DNA of 64,000 bases. Source: Microstegium vimineum (lineage: Eukaryota; Streptophyta; Magnoliopsida; Poales; Poaceae). The position numbers and the translations under genes were made by a program. The stretch spans positions 5,521,184-5,585,183 of the forward strand of contig CM039133.1 in assembly GCA_022036555.1 (NCBI GenBank). Reading direction: 5' to 3'. Positions 1-12,454 of the stretch are shown here, piece after piece. Below the pieces are notes generated by a model. It searched no databases, was not told where the DNA came from, and saw only the letters and a list, made by a program, of their open reading frames with translations. Position 1 is the first letter of the stretch. Each line of letters starts with the position of its first letter.

Positions 1-483
1 GCGTAGATCATCAATAACAATAAAGCATTCGCCTTCATCCAGAATCTTACGACACCCTTGAATCGGGTCTTGACCTTCCACAATACTAATTGCTGCTGTT
101 TCCTTTGATTTATTATCATCTAAATGAAAATCCAGAAATAACCGACGAGCGAATTCCGTCAAACTAAAGGGATTGGGCACATCGACCCCGCTGTAATTTT
201 TAAAACTCCCATGGAAAGCAGCCCCAACAAAATATGCAATGCTGAAAGCTGGTGTTTCCTGACCACTAATCACTGTCTTATAGTATTCTGCTCTAACAAG
301 AGTTGATTTTCCAAGACCTGCAATTCCCCACACCGATATCACACCATGTTTCATTATGAGCTCTTTGATGCGAACCAGCTCTTCGAAAGACGCAATTGGT
401 TCGATTTTCTTGGTCCACTCACGAGCTTTCTCAACACGACTGAGAGAGCAAGAAGGGCCTCCATATCCTTGGTATGTAAAGTC
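1..483 (-). CDS. CC-NLR disease-resistance gene, NB-ARC exon (partial, runs off left edge)
   Basis: Read on the minus strand, 483 to 1 is one open frame of 161 codons. It has a canonical P-loop (GIAGLGKST) about 55 codons in and a kinase-2-like hydrophobic run ending in IDD (CFIVIDD) at the window edge. These are the Walker A and Walker B regions of an NB-ARC ATPase, the nucleotide switch of plant intracellular immune receptors. The exon opens after an acceptor (tttttgtag) at 487-484, in phase 0. That matches the phase-0 donor at 4296/4295 of the upstream exon, so the two appear to belong to one gene. The ARC2 and LRR parts would lie left of position 1. No stop or frameshift is seen here. NB-ARC identity is firm; that this exon is still expressed is doubtful, because the upstream exon is interrupted by a retrotransposon. 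Confidence 0.85.
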
Positions 484-1347
484 CTACAAAAAATAGTAAA
501 AATAGGTAAGGCTTCACGATGAAGCTTTGACATTTCATTTTACCAAATTATCAACCTATTGATCTATTATAAAAATATTATATAAGTTAGAAATATTGAG
601 GAGGAATTCAAATATTTACAAGATAATGGTGAGGCGAACATATACCATGAGTACTTCCAAAATCATTTCTTGCTTAAAATTTTTATATATCCAGAAGTGA
701 TGAGAATGATACAGTGGAAGCTTCTTTTTAAGGAAAAAAAATGAAACTTCCAGGAATGTCAAATATATAGAGCGTATAATTTGGACTCCATATTTGTTAG
801 TTGCATTGTGGATGATATTCTGATTTGTATGCCTAATAATATACAGATGTAATCTGCAAAGTGACACGAAAGGACACTAAAATAACAACTATTTGGAAAG
901 AAGAATCAATGAAATGTGATATGCAGGAGGCAAAAACGATCACTGTAATACTGATAAATATGATATTATTTGTGAGGCAAGACTGCCCCCACAGCCAAGA
1001 GTAAAATACAGAAACATAATGTAACAGGTTGTGTAGATCGAGTTTGTGATTAGTAAAATCTACCTATGGATAATAAAAAACAAAGTATATTATACGGGTT
1101 AGATATGACAAAATTGTGCACCCAGTATTGCGAAATAGAAACTAGCTTATTGTATAAACAATAGAATAAACACTAAAAAACTGAATATGGTGTTGGTTAT
1201 GAGGAATGCATGACACCACATCTTTCAAGTATAAACAACAGAAAATTTTCAATATGCAATAGGCCAGACAAAAAATTTAAGACCGAGATATTTATGAAGT
1301 ACGATTATATATTTGGGTACCATATGTAAACAAACAAAGTATGTGTT
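484..1347 (-). other. NLR intron, part proximal to the NB-ARC exon
   Basis: AT-rich sequence with no convincing coding frame; the small ORFs here lack recognisable motifs. It is the 3' part of the intron between 4295 and 484, read on the minus strand. It ends with the first copy (GTGTT, 1343-1347) of the target duplication of the neighbouring solo LTR. Confidence 0.6.
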
Positions 1348-4122
1348 TGTCACACCCGGTTTTAAGAACAAAAACAGATATACCCTATATGTGAGCCCAG
1401 GAAGTCAATTCTCACATATAGTCACAGAAGAAGGTAATATCAAAAGACAATACTTAAATATATAACATATAAGGTCAAAGAAATAACCTTAAGAGTGCAA
1501 ACAACGGAAAGACACTCCGATCTTCACGCGAAGACTCCACTCCACAGGGACCAACTGACTGGTTGATCACAAGCCTAACTGCTCGAGATTCCTGCAATCT
1601 GGTACCCATCCGGGATTTTTATCCAAATATTGAAAAGTAAAGCAAGCGTAAGTACTTTCGTACTCAACAAATATTCATGGGGTTCATGAGGCTCAAAAAG
1701 TATGACACTGGTTTAACTGCATCAGCTTTTATGTTGTCACAATTTTAGCATATCGATAGCATCAATAATATAAAAAGCCCAATAACCTTATGATCAAGTA
1801 AACATGTATAATGAATAGCAAACGAGTAAATGATCGATTAAAGTCATTCTGTTCCATAAGAATTCTAGGTTGCTCATATCCGTGAGCACGGCTAATATAT
1901 TAGTTTTAAGACACTCTGCAGAGGTTGTACATCTTTACCCACAAGTCGTGATTTGCCCTTTCGCCCGAGGTAGCGAACCTCTTAACCCACTTCCAAGAAA
2001 GGTCGGCAGGGTTCACTATGAAGTCTTTCAAAAGGGCTCGCTGACAAACAACAGACACTACGGATCCACGGGCAAGGGGTATACGGGAGCCCCTCGATGG
2101 TACACACACGCAGCGGTAGCCACTCCGGCCGCAACCCGCAACCGCTCGTCAATGGCAACTTTCGTGAACTGCCACATGCGAGAGAGTTACCCTCATACTG
2201 AACTAAAGCCAGAGCCATGTAGCCCTCATGGTTGTACTGTAAATCCCGGGTGATCGCTTACAGAGGTTCTAGAGCATCTCAAAAACTGTGCTCTAGATCA
2301 CCTTAATCCATGTTGCTAAAAAGCATATTTTTCTGTTGTTGCATAAGTAATTAGTCAAGGTTACATGATCATAGTTATTTTTAAGAGCACTAGCTTGATC
2401 TACCCAATGCATAATTCCCAGGGTAACAAGGTATAAGGTACAAATCTATGGTAAAACTATATTGGACGTCAAGGAAACACATGCATAACATGAATTAATG
2501 TTTAACGTGATTAGGACAACAAGGATGATCCCATGAATACTTGCCTTAAGAAAGATCCTTTCTTCAAAGATCAACGTCTTCAAAGATTAACTTCTTCAAA
2601 TGATCTTCTGAAACACCAACTTCTTGATCTCCAACGTAACACTCACCGGTTGGACAAAATCACAAACACCACTCAAACACCTAACCAAACATAGCATACA
2701 TACATATCTATTTAGAACAATACACCAATCAATTAAAAAGATTTTAAAAGAAAACTACGCATGTCTACAATCACATAGTCGCGAAGAACACACTAATCGG
2801 AGCTACGATGATCAAGATACATCTACCGAAAGGTTTGCTTTTATAAAAGAGAACTATGAGCTTTATTTGTTTTAACTATATAAAAGAATGGATAAGGTAT
2901 TCCAGAGAAACACCCAAGTTAGATTAAGTCAGAGTTATCTTTGGATCTTGAAATAAAAGTAGAACTAATCATATTTTATATATAAAACAGGTTGCATAGT
3001 TATTAATCAAGTTAGGAGTTAACCATAAAATACAGGGCTATTAACATGGTATTAAAGATCACTAATGAAAAGGTTATGCCGATACGAGGCCAACGCAACT
3101 TGAACGGAACGAAACGGATCTAAAACAGCGAAGATATGATTTAAACAAGTTTTAGGGATTAAACTTGGAATTGAAAAGCATTAAATAAATATTTATTTTC
3201 AAATTTCATAAACAGATTTGATTATGGTTTTATCATGTAGATAAAAACTCTACGAATCTAACGCAACTCGAATGGATGAAAACAGAGTTGAAACGAATAT
3301 TTTATGAGCCAAAGAATATTGATAGCATTTTTTTGAAATAAAACTGGATTAGATTTACCAAAGCTCGGGGGCCTTTTTGCAAAGCGCGCAGAGCTGACGG
3401 CGGGGTCCGGCAGGGTTGCCACGTGGCGCCGTGCGGCTGGCTGCTGCTGCTCTCGGCGGCTGCGTGGGGGGGGGGGGGGGGGGGGAGGGGGGAGGGGGGG
3501 GGGGGGGGGATAGGAGGGGCGGAGGGGGGGGTGGCGGGGCGAGGGGTAGGGGGGAGGGGCGCTAGGGTTGGGGGTGCCGCGGGCGTGGGGGGGGGGGCTG
3601 GTGGCAGAGCTGGTGGAGCTGGTGGGAAGGCCTTCGGGCCAGAAATAGAGAGAAGAGGGAGAGAGTGGTTTCTCTTTTCTTTTTCTTTTGCTTAAACCCT
3701 TTTTCCAAAACCTTTTTATTTTCTTGCTCCAAATCTCTTTTCAAAACATTTTCAAAACCAAATTTGAAATATGTTTTATTTTGATTCATTTTATTTTCTT
3801 TCTTTTACTTTGAAAACCTTTTTCCCAAAACAAGTTTCCATTTAAACATTGAAAGTCCTTTTAAATTTCTTTTGCTTGGAAAACTTATCAAGGTATTTTC
3901 ATAAACCTTTTTGAAACCCACTTTTTAAATTCTTTTTAGTTTTAACAAGACCACACAAACATTGAATAATATGCAGAGGCATGAGTGCACAAACATGTAG
4001 CTAACTCAAAGAAACTTTTAATTTGATAAAAGTTTTTAATTTCCTATATTTCATGAACACAAAATCACAATTAAATCATTTAAACTCTATTTTCTTAAAA
4101 AGCAAAAATTTGGGATGTTACA
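1348..4122 (-). mobile_element. Solo LTR of a Ty3-type retrotransposon inside the NLR intron
   Basis: The block begins TGTCACACC and ends GATGTTACA, that is, TG...CA termini. It is flanked by a perfect 5-bp target duplication GTGTT (1343-1347 and 4123-4127). Its 2775 bp resemble the chromovirus LTRs elsewhere in the window: conserved patches such as ggtacccatccgggattttt and ctctgcagag recur in the same order. No PBS, gag or pol lies between the ends, so it is a solo LTR left by LTR-LTR recombination. Orientation is minus, because its minus strand starts TGTAACATCC like the other family members. A guanine-rich tract with many G runs occupies about 3466-3600. Confidence 0.88.
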
Positions 4123-4295
4123 GTGTTCGATATGATACTTTTATTCCAGCTACTATATCGTTCTATGAATTTGGTTCACATTTAGTTCATGTTGTTGTAG
4201 GTGTACCTGAGAGTGGTGAAATTAACAAATTCTAACATAGAAATGGTAATGCTTTTTTGCCAGAATATATATAAATGTTTTGATTTAAAGCATAC

Positions 4296-4670
4296 CTTGT
4301 TGAAAAATGCGAAAACGGATTGACCATCGGAGAACCGTCTAAGCTCTATCACTTGGTACGGGTCCCCCGTGCACAAAACAGTAATATCTAATTGCTTGCT
4401 TGACACAATGATCCGGCTGCCGTTGTTGATGTTTGGCAGGCAACTACTGATAACGTCCCACTCTACCATGGCTGAGACATCTTGCAGGAAGACAAGATAC
4501 CTCTGCTCGCTCAACAACTCCATGAGCTCTGTTTCCTTCACAAGATCATCCTCCACAGCCAGCAATGCTCTTATTCTTGTCTGCATCAAGCCTTCGCTTC
4601 GGTTTGCGTCTTGAGAGCTTCTGCCGAACTGAGTAAGCAAACTCTTGAAGAAATCATCTGGGTTAAAGCG
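4296..4670 (-). pseudogene. NLR first exon, 3' half (N-terminal NBS-like domain), cut off by chromovirus insertion
   Basis: This minus-strand piece (125 codons) continues the NLR reading frame interrupted at 16495. It starts at the target duplication (4670-4666, CGCTT on the minus strand). It carries NBS features: the FNPDDFFKSLL region typical of NLRs after the P-loop block, a kinase-2-like YLVFLQDVS, and an RNBS-B-like GSRIIVSS. The exon ends at AAG|GTATG (4296/4295) in phase 0. Counting the target duplication once, 16495 and 4670 join without a frameshift to give a 361-codon first exon ending at this donor. The kinase-2 motif ends in Q-D instead of the usual D-D, in line with a degenerate nucleotide-binding site. 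Transcription would now have to cross 11.8 kb of retrotransposon, so the gene is probably inactive. Confidence 0.82.
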
Positions 4671-5454
4671 TGTCACACCCAGTTTTAAAGACAAAACGGG
4701 ATGCAATAATCTTATGTGTGCCCAGAGATCAGTCACACACATAAGCCGACAAATTATCAAAATTGTATCATCACAAGTGTTTAATACATAGCGAATGAGT
4801 ATTTAAATAATGTCTATTACAAAACAGCGGAAATATATGATAACTCTCGCGGATCTCCATAGCACAGGGACGTTAACTGGTTGACCCCAAACCTAGTAAT
4901 CCTCTGGATACTCCTCATAACTCTGATAATCTGGTACCCATCCGGGATTTTTATACAAGTATTGAAAAGAAAGAAACAAGCGTAAGTACTTTCGTACTCA
5001 ACAAGTATATATGGGGTTCATGAGGCTCAAAAAGTATGACACGGTTTACTGCGGTAAGCATTTTAATTTGTAACAAAACTTTACAAGTGATAGATCAAAG
5101 TTATGCTTAAATTCCCAAGTTAAATTGCATGATCAAGTAAACAACTGAACAAGTAACATAATTCCATGATAAAGTGATTCATAAAGGTAAACATAAGTAA
5201 CCAAAGAGTTCTGTGAGTTTTCCGAGCCGCTCGTGTCCGTGAGCACGGCTATCAAGATAGTTTTTAACACTCTGCAGAGTTTGTATACTTTACCCATGAG
5301 TCGTGTTTGCCCAAAAGCCCTGGGATCATGACTCCCTTAACACTACCGAGGTGAGCGGGCAGGGAACACTATGAAGTCTTTCAAAGGGGTTCGCTGACAT
5401 ACCACAGACAGTACGGATCCACGGGCAAGGGGTATATAGGAGCCCGTCGGTGGT

Positions 5455-6549
5455 TGTTGACACAAAAAGCGTCAGATCTGTGAACACCTCGGGCTATTAC
5501 CCAAAGCTCGATGTCGAGGGCGTGCCAGTCGATTTGACCAATCAATCGACAAGGATGATAACTATGACAAACTGAACGAGACGACGGCGATGCGTCCGGA
5601 CGTCAAGGCTCAGATTGATCACGGATAACTAGAGCAGAGCTAGACGAGGCAAACAGCGATGCGCCCGGATTGCCAAAGCCTAGAGGTACTCCCACGCGGA
5701 ACTAGCAAGGATTTTGACGGAGATCAGGGTGATGCAGCCCGTCGAAAGCTTGAAGAACTCGTTAAGCTATAACTAATGCATAATAAAAGTAAATTGCGGT
5801 AAAAGTAAGATAAAAAGTAGAATTGGTTTGTTTTGAATTGGATTGATTATTTATTCCATAGCCCTCGGGCTCATATTTATACTCCCACATGGAGAGTTGT
5901 ACAAAGACACGACACATATCTTTCCTATAAACAAACTCCTACTTTAAAGGAAACTGACTCGCGCAGGAGCCGGATAACAATATTTATTCCCTAAACAAAC
6001 ACACCTATTTTAAAGGAAAATAAGCGACCCATGCAAGAGTCGGACGCAAACCACTATATTAATACTGGCACAGAACACCAGTTTCCTTATACTCCTTCCC
6101 GATGGAAACTTTCCATCGGCAGATCCATTTAATCTGCACCTTCATTCTTTGGCCACCTGTAGTCTTCTGCTGCCACCAAGTGCTAAGCCAGGCCCATCGG
6201 CATCGGCAACACTCTCCCGACCGGCAATCGGCAACATCTCCTCGTCGGCAACTAGCAATAAACCCTTATCGGCAACCGGCAACTATCTTCCATCGGCAAT
6301 CGGCAACGAGCCCTTATCGGCAATCGGCAACTACCTTTCATCGACAATCGACAATGATTCTTCATCGGCAACCACCAATCAACCTCTGTCGGCAAAGATC
6401 ACCCAGCGTTCATCGGCAACATACTTGGCCTTCTGTAGCACTCTCCCATCGGCCATATCAGCTCACACTTTACCGATGCCGATGGAGAATAGTCACCAGC
6501 CAATCAAGCTTCGATCCATTTGACACGTGTCGAAAAAACGGTGTCAACA
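5455..6549. mobile_element. Solo LTR nested in the chromovirus 3' LTR
   Basis: A 1095-bp insert with inverted ends TGTTGACAC...GTGTCAACA and a perfect 5-bp target duplication GTGGT (5450-5454 and 6550-6554). Excising it restores the surrounding LTR sequence, as seen from the parallel stretch of the solo LTR at about 2085-2110. A TATA-like catatttatactccc at about 5872-5886 supports an LTR rather than a DNA transposon. No internal genes are present. The family is not recognised. Confidence 0.82.
6195..6440. repeat. Imperfect ATCGGCAAC-type minisatellite in the nested solo LTR
   Basis: The unit (a/t)tcggcaac(c/t) recurs about a dozen times with variable spacers of roughly 10-20 bases. It makes an ORF that looks like a repeat protein, but the reading frame is incidental and it lies wholly inside the solo LTR. 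Confidence 0.7.
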
Positions 6550-8850
6550 GTGGTACACACCCACAGCGGTCCCCACTCCAGCCGCTTCGCAACCGCTCGT
6601 CAATGGCAACTTTCGTGAACTGTCGCATGCGAGAGAGTGACCCTAATACTGAACTAAAGCCAGAGCCATATAGCCCTCATGGTTGTACTGTATGTCCCAG
6701 CTTTTGCTGACAGAAAGGGGTCCTAAGTCCATGTTGCTAAAAAGTCAAGTTTTACTTTATCGTCTCATACAGTCATTAATCAAGATTAAAGAATCATGCT
6801 TATAAAAGTGAAGCACTAGCATTAACTACCCATATGCAACAGTAACCCATAGGATCTCAAGGATAGAGGTAAACAAATCTAGGTAAACCCTATGGTGACA
6901 ATATTAGACACATGCATATGATTTTATTGGAAAAGCTTCATTATTAGGACATCAAGGAAAATCCCATATAATACTTGCCTTGCTCAAAGGGCTCCTGCTG
7001 ATCCTGCTCAAAGAGAAACTCTTGGTCTCCCACGTACTGCTCACCATCTGTACTCGATCATCACATCACATGCAATCACGCAGAGACATAACATGCAAAC
7101 AAACAAAGCTATAGATTAGAACAGTATACCAAACAAAATAAAACAAGATTAAAAGTTTATAAAACACATCTACGTCACGCTACGATCACATAGACGCTTG
7201 AATCACGAAAAACGGAGCTATAACGGAGAAGATATGATTTAAACGGGATTTTGAATAGAGCAAGATTAAGCATTATGGAAATAATTTTCTTTGATTTTTA
7301 AAAGTAATTAACATAGATGAAAACTATACTACTGGATAGAGCAAGAAAATACGGATCTAACGCAACTTGAACGGAGCGATTTGGATTTAAAATGAACAGT
7401 TTATAAGCAATTGAAAAAGAGTGGCAAAACTGTAAATAAGGTTTTCTTTTTATTTTCGAATTAAATCAAACTGAAAAGGAACTACGCTTTTCATCAGAGG
7501 AAACGGAAACTCGGAATACGCCAAAGGGGACTGCGGGTTCAGTCTTTAAAAAGTGCGGGGTCTGATTTGCAAAGTCAGCGGCCGAAGGGGTACGGTGCGC
7601 TGTGGATCGTCCGATTAGAAACGGACGACCCAGATTAGATCGCCGAGGGAGAGGGCGGCGCTCCAGGCCGGGGCAGACAGAGTGCGGCGGCGCCATTGCC
7701 GGCGAGCGGTGGCGCAACGCGATTAGGCGTTTCAGAGCATCAAACTCCACGCAAAAAGGTCCGGGAGAGAGAGGGAGGCAAGGCGAACACGGTGGCGGGG
7801 TCGATTGAGTTGATTGTGTGCGGGAGCGAGCCACGCACGCGGAGAGGCGGCTCTGCGCCGGCTGTGTTCGCGGACTGAGGCTCTGCGGGCGAAATAGAGC
7901 AAGCGAGGGGGTTTGTGAGCGTCCTGGGAGCGTTCTCACCGTCACGCGATGCTCGGAGGGGATCAGAGCGGCGCGGAGAGCTTCGGCAACGGAGGGGCGA
8001 CGGCGGCGGCGCGGGACGAAGTCGCGGCGGCGCTAGGTGCTTTTGCGTGGCTCCGAGGTGTTTGAAGGGGCTCGGTGAGGACGGTAGGGCGTCGGGAGCG
8101 GCTTAAATAGCCCTGGTGCGCTCCACCGAGAAGGAAGGGGGGAAATCGACGCGGATTTGGTCTCGGCCGCAAGGAAAGGGCGGCGGCCGGGAAAGGAAAG
8201 AGGAGGGGGAGGAAGAGAAAGGAAGGCGGCGGCGCTTGGCTTGCTCGTCACGGCGCCGTGTCGGTTATGGGAAGGGGAGGGAGATCTCCTCCGTTTCGAG
8301 CTCGGCAGCGGGATCCACTGGCGTGGGCGAACAGAGAAGGAAAGGGGAGAAGAAGGAAAGAAGGGAGGGTGTCACTGACATGCGGGTCCGGCTTGTCAGC
8401 GGGAGAGAGAAGACTGACCGGTGGGGCTGGACTATCAGTGAGGGAGAGGGGGAGGCAGTGCGGGAGAGAGCTGGGCTGTCTCGGTTTGGGCCGAGATGAA
8501 GCCCAGTCGGGCAGGAAGAGAGAGGACCGGGCTGGGGGGGGGGAAGCACAGGCCTTGGGCCAGATAGGGAAAAGGAGAGGAGAGAGAAGAGAGAAAATGT
8601 TTTCCAATTTTCGATTTTCAAACACATTTTCCAAAAGAGCTTTTGAATTCAAATTTGAACTTTGCAAACTCCAAGAAAACAAAGAAAAATGCATCAGCAT
8701 GAATGCAACCACACTGTTTCTATTATGATGCTCAATTTTATTTTATGAAACCTTTAATTAACTTCCCTATGTTTTTCATGCCCACACAAAAATGCAATTC
8801 AATTTACTTTGAATCTATTTTGGAAAAATGCAAAACTTTTGGGTGTTACA

Positions 8851-8870
8851 AATCTACCCCCCTTAAAGGA
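8851..8870 (-). promoter_or_regulatory. Polypurine tract of the 4.7-16.5 kb chromovirus
   Basis: On the minus strand the sequence just before the 3' LTR reads as a purine run, AAGGGGGGTAGATT. It is the plus-strand primer for second-strand DNA synthesis. The related element at 54262-54281 has almost the same tract. Confidence 0.8.
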
Positions 8871-8896
8871 ATCTCGTCCCGAGATTCAGCTGGTAC

Positions 8897-11800
8897 TCAC
8901 TCAAACAACTGCGGGTATGTCCGTTTCAGATCCTCTTCTCTTTCCCAAGTTGCCTCATCCACTGAATACCGATTCCACTGTACCTTGCACATACGAATGA
9001 CTCGGCTCCGAGTGACTCTTTCTGCCGTTTCCAAAATCTTTACCGGATATTCCTCATTGGTGAGATCCTCCTTAACTGCCAACTCTTCCAACGGTATCTG
9101 CTCTTGTGGCACACGTAAACACTTTTTCAACTGTGACACATGAAAACACATCATGTACCCCTGCTAGACTTTCTGGCAATTCTAGCTGATAAGCCACTTC
9201 ACCACGTCGTTCCACTATCTTGAAAGGACCAACATATCGGGGTGCTAACTTCCCCTTCATATTGAACCTCTTTACGCTTCTCATAGGTGACACCTTTAGA
9301 TAGACATAGTCACCTACTTTGAAAGCCAAATCTCTTCTGCGGGTGTCAGCATAGCTCTTCTGTCGAGATTGTGCTACTCTCAAGTTTTCCTGTATAGTCC
9401 ATACCTGTTCCTCTGCACTTTTCAACACGTCCGGTCAAAACACCTGACTTTCTCCCGTCTGATTCCAGAACAAAGGGGTTCTGCACTTTCTTCCATATAA
9501 AGCCTCAAACGGTGCCATCTTTAAACTGTTCTGGTAACTGTTGTTATAGGAGAACTCAGCGTACGGCAAACTCTTATCCCAACTAGTACCATTCTGCAGT
9601 TCACAAGCTCTCAACATATCTTCCAAAATCTGGTTCGTTCTTTCTGTCTGACCATCCGTCTGCAGGTGATAGGCTGTACTGAAGTTCAACTTGGTGCCAA
9701 GGGACCTATGAATCATCTGCCAGAAATGTGACGTGAACTGAGTACCTCTATCTGACACAATCTTTTTAGGAACACCATGCATACACACTATCTTTTCCAT
9801 GTACAACTCTGCCAACTTGGCTCCGATGTAGGTGGTCCTGACTGGCAAGAAGTGAGCAACTTTTGTCAACCGATCCACAATTACCCATATCGAGTCATAA
9901 CCACTTTGAGTGCGAGGTAAACCCACTATGAAATCCATACCAACTTCTTCCCATTTCCACTCTGGAATTTTCATCGGTTGTAGCAATCCTGCCGGTCTCT
10001 GGTGTTCTGCCTTAACCCTCTGACATGTATCGCACACTGCCACATACTCTGCAACATCTCGTTTTAGACCATACCACCAATACTTCTCCTTCAAATCCAG
10101 GTACATCTTGGTACTTCCCGGGTGTATAGAGTAAGCTGAGTCATGAGCCTCTCGCAGAATTGTCTCACAGATCTCCTTTACTCTAGGTACAGATATCCTT
10201 TTACCAAACCAAAGGGTACCATTGTCATCCAAACTGAAACCTGGTGCCTTACCAATCACAATATTCTCAGCAATCTCTTTCAGTTTCTCATCTTCCAACT
10301 GACCCTTGCGTATGTCCTGTTCCAGGGTAGGTTCCAAAACTAACTCCACAGCATTAACAACAAAACCCAAGTTGAGATGCGCTAACTGAGCACCCAACTC
10401 TTTAGACTGTATATCCAGGTGTATTTCATTGGCATAAATTTTCCTACTGAGCGCATCTGCCACAACATTCGCTTTTCCCGGGTGATAATGGACCTCCAAG
10501 TCATAGTCCTTGATCAATTCCAACCAACGGCGTTGCCTCAAGTTCAGATCTGACTGTGTGAATATGTACTTCAGACTCTTGTGATCCGTGTAAATGTCAC
10601 TCTTGTGACCAATCAAGTAGTGTCTCCAGATCTTCAGTGCATGTACCACAACTGCTAACTCCAAGTCATGTGTAGGATAGTTCAACTCGTGCTTCCTTAA
10701 CTGCCTTGATGCATATGCAACAACTCTGCCTTCTTGCATCAACACACAACCAAGACCCAAGCGAGATGCATCACAATATATGGAGAAGCTCTTGTTCAGG
10801 TCTGGCAAAATCAACACTGGCGCTGTGGTTAACCGCTTCTTCAACTCTTCGAAGTTAGCTTGACACTTCTCAGACCATACAAACTTAGCATTCTTCTCTA
10901 ACAAGGTCGTCATTGGTTTAGCAAGCTTGGAGAAACCTTCAATGAACCTCCTGTAGTAACCTGCCAATCCAAGGAAACTACGGGTCTCAGTCACACTGGT
11001 AGGTGGATTCCAATTCAACACATCTGCCACCTTACTCGGATCCACTGCTATTCCACCATTGGATATCACATGCCCTAGGAAAGACACTTCCTTCAACCAA
11101 AACTCACACTTGCTCCTTTTAGCATATAACTGATGTTCCCTGAGCTTCTGCAAGACTAACCTAAGATGTTTTGCATGTTCTTCCTCATTCTTGGAGTAGA
11201 CCAAAATATCATCGATGAACACTACCACAAACTTGTCCAGAAACTCCATGAACACCTTATTCATCAAGTACATAAAGTAAGCAGGTGCATTGGTTAGTCC
11301 AAACGACATCACAGTGTACTCATATAACCCATATCTTGTAGTAAACGCGGTCTTTGGTATGTCAGAGGCACGGATCTTCAACTGATGATAACCCGATCGA
11401 AGATCGATCTTAGAGAACACACAAGCTCCTTTCAACTGATCAAACAAGTCATCAATCCTTGGTAGAGGGTACTTATTCTTGATAGTTACCTCATTAAGCG
11501 AATGGTAATCCACACACATCCGCTGTGTACCATCTTTCTTGTCAACAAAGATCACCGGAGCTCCCCAAGGTGAAGAGCTAGGACGTATGAAACCCTTTTA
11601 TTGTAACTCTTGCAACTGTTTCTTAAGTTCTTCTAACTCATTAACCCCCATCCTATATGGACGCTTAGCAATAGGTGCAGTACCAGGCAAAAGCTCAATA
11701 AGAAATTCAATGTCGCGGTCGGGTGGCATACCTGGCAAGTCATCGGGGAAAACATCCAGGAACTCATCAACAACTGATTCATGTTCACAACCATCATCAT

Positions 11801-12446
11801 TCAGTTGATTCACAGTCGCTGTCGGCGGAGCTTTCAAAACAACTTCCACGCTGATCTGATCCCCTTTGGGTGAAGTCAACACAACGACCTTCTTGTGGCA
11901 CTGAATATCTGCCTTGTACTTCATCATCCAGTCCATTCCCAAAATGAGATCAATACCAGCTGTCCTTAGCATGATAGGTTCAACCTCAAAGGCTACCCCC
12001 CTTAGAAGCACACTAACTGAAGGACTATATTGATTTGCAGTCAAAATACCTCCCGGTGAACTTACTGTTATAGGAGTTTTCATGAAGCGTAACAAAAGAT
12101 CATGCATTCTAACAAAAGCGGCAGAAATGAAAGAATGCGAAGCTCCAGAATCAAAAAGTACAGTAGCGGGGATAGAGTTGATGCTGAACGTACCCATCAT
12201 AACCTCAGGAGTCTCCCGTGCCGTATCTGCCGACACGTGGTTCACCCTTCCAGTGTTTGGTGATGGCTGATGCCTTGGCCTCTGCTGGTTGCTCTGGTTC
12301 TGAGGCGTCTGCTGGTTCTGCTTGTCAGGACAGTTGTATGACATGTGTCCCTCCTTGTTGCAACAGAAACACCTGTTGGGAGTGTTGGGAGCATTGTTCT
12401 TCATTGGAGTTGCACTGGTGTTCCCCTGACGTGGCGCCTGTGGCAC
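8897..12446 (-). pseudogene. Chromovirus pol: zinc knuckle, protease, RT, RNase H, integrase, chromodomain (broken)
   Basis: Minus-strand pol remnant. Seen in order: gag-type zinc knuckle CX2CX4HX4C (CFCCNKEGHMSYNC), aspartic protease (LFDSGASHSF), reverse transcriptase with FIDDIL in place of YVDD, RNase H (IYCDAS, YTDHKSLKYI, ADALSR), and integrase with an H-H-C-C finger ending CDTCQ. The integrase D-D-E residues lie in MDFIVGLP, SDRGTQFTS and QTERTNQ. A chromodomain-like C-terminus ends YPQLFE. Breaks: a stop (TAA) between LQELQ and KGFIRPS near 11597, a TGA after GESQVF at 9435, and a one-base insertion in the VHDVF region near 9160 that moves the chromodomain to another frame (8897-9154). 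The largest open stretch is 9435-11555, 706 codons. Compared with the copy at 50701-54234 the protein is otherwise collinear. Confidence 0.9.
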
Positions 12447-12454
12447 AATCTGCT

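Larger units (their letters stand above)
4671..8850 (-). repeat. 3' LTR of the chromovirus, interrupted by another solo LTR
   Basis: This LTR matches 14987-16489 at both ends but is far longer. Removing the 1095-bp solo LTR at 5455-6549 leaves about 3.1 kb, close to the 3.5-kb LTRs of the related elements at 26.5 and 54.3 kb. The other LTR is short because it lacks the part equivalent to about 5390-8060. On the minus strand a TATA-like CTATTTAAG lies at about 8103-8111. The GC-rich stretch 7560-8580 yields many overlapping ORFs on both strands; these are LTR composition effects, not genes. Confidence 0.85.

Noticed and set aside
3423..3695. Glycine-rich ORF of 90 codons
   Set aside because: It is made by the G-run of a solo LTR with TG...CA ends and target duplication; no start context or motif.
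6102..6710. Repeat-protein-like ORF
   Set aside because: Produced by an ATCGGCAAC minisatellite in a solo LTR and runs past the LTR end into an unrelated LTR.
7466..8728. Cluster of overlapping ORFs on both strands
   Set aside because: All lie in the GC-rich part of a chromovirus LTR and recur at 15640-16370; composition effect.
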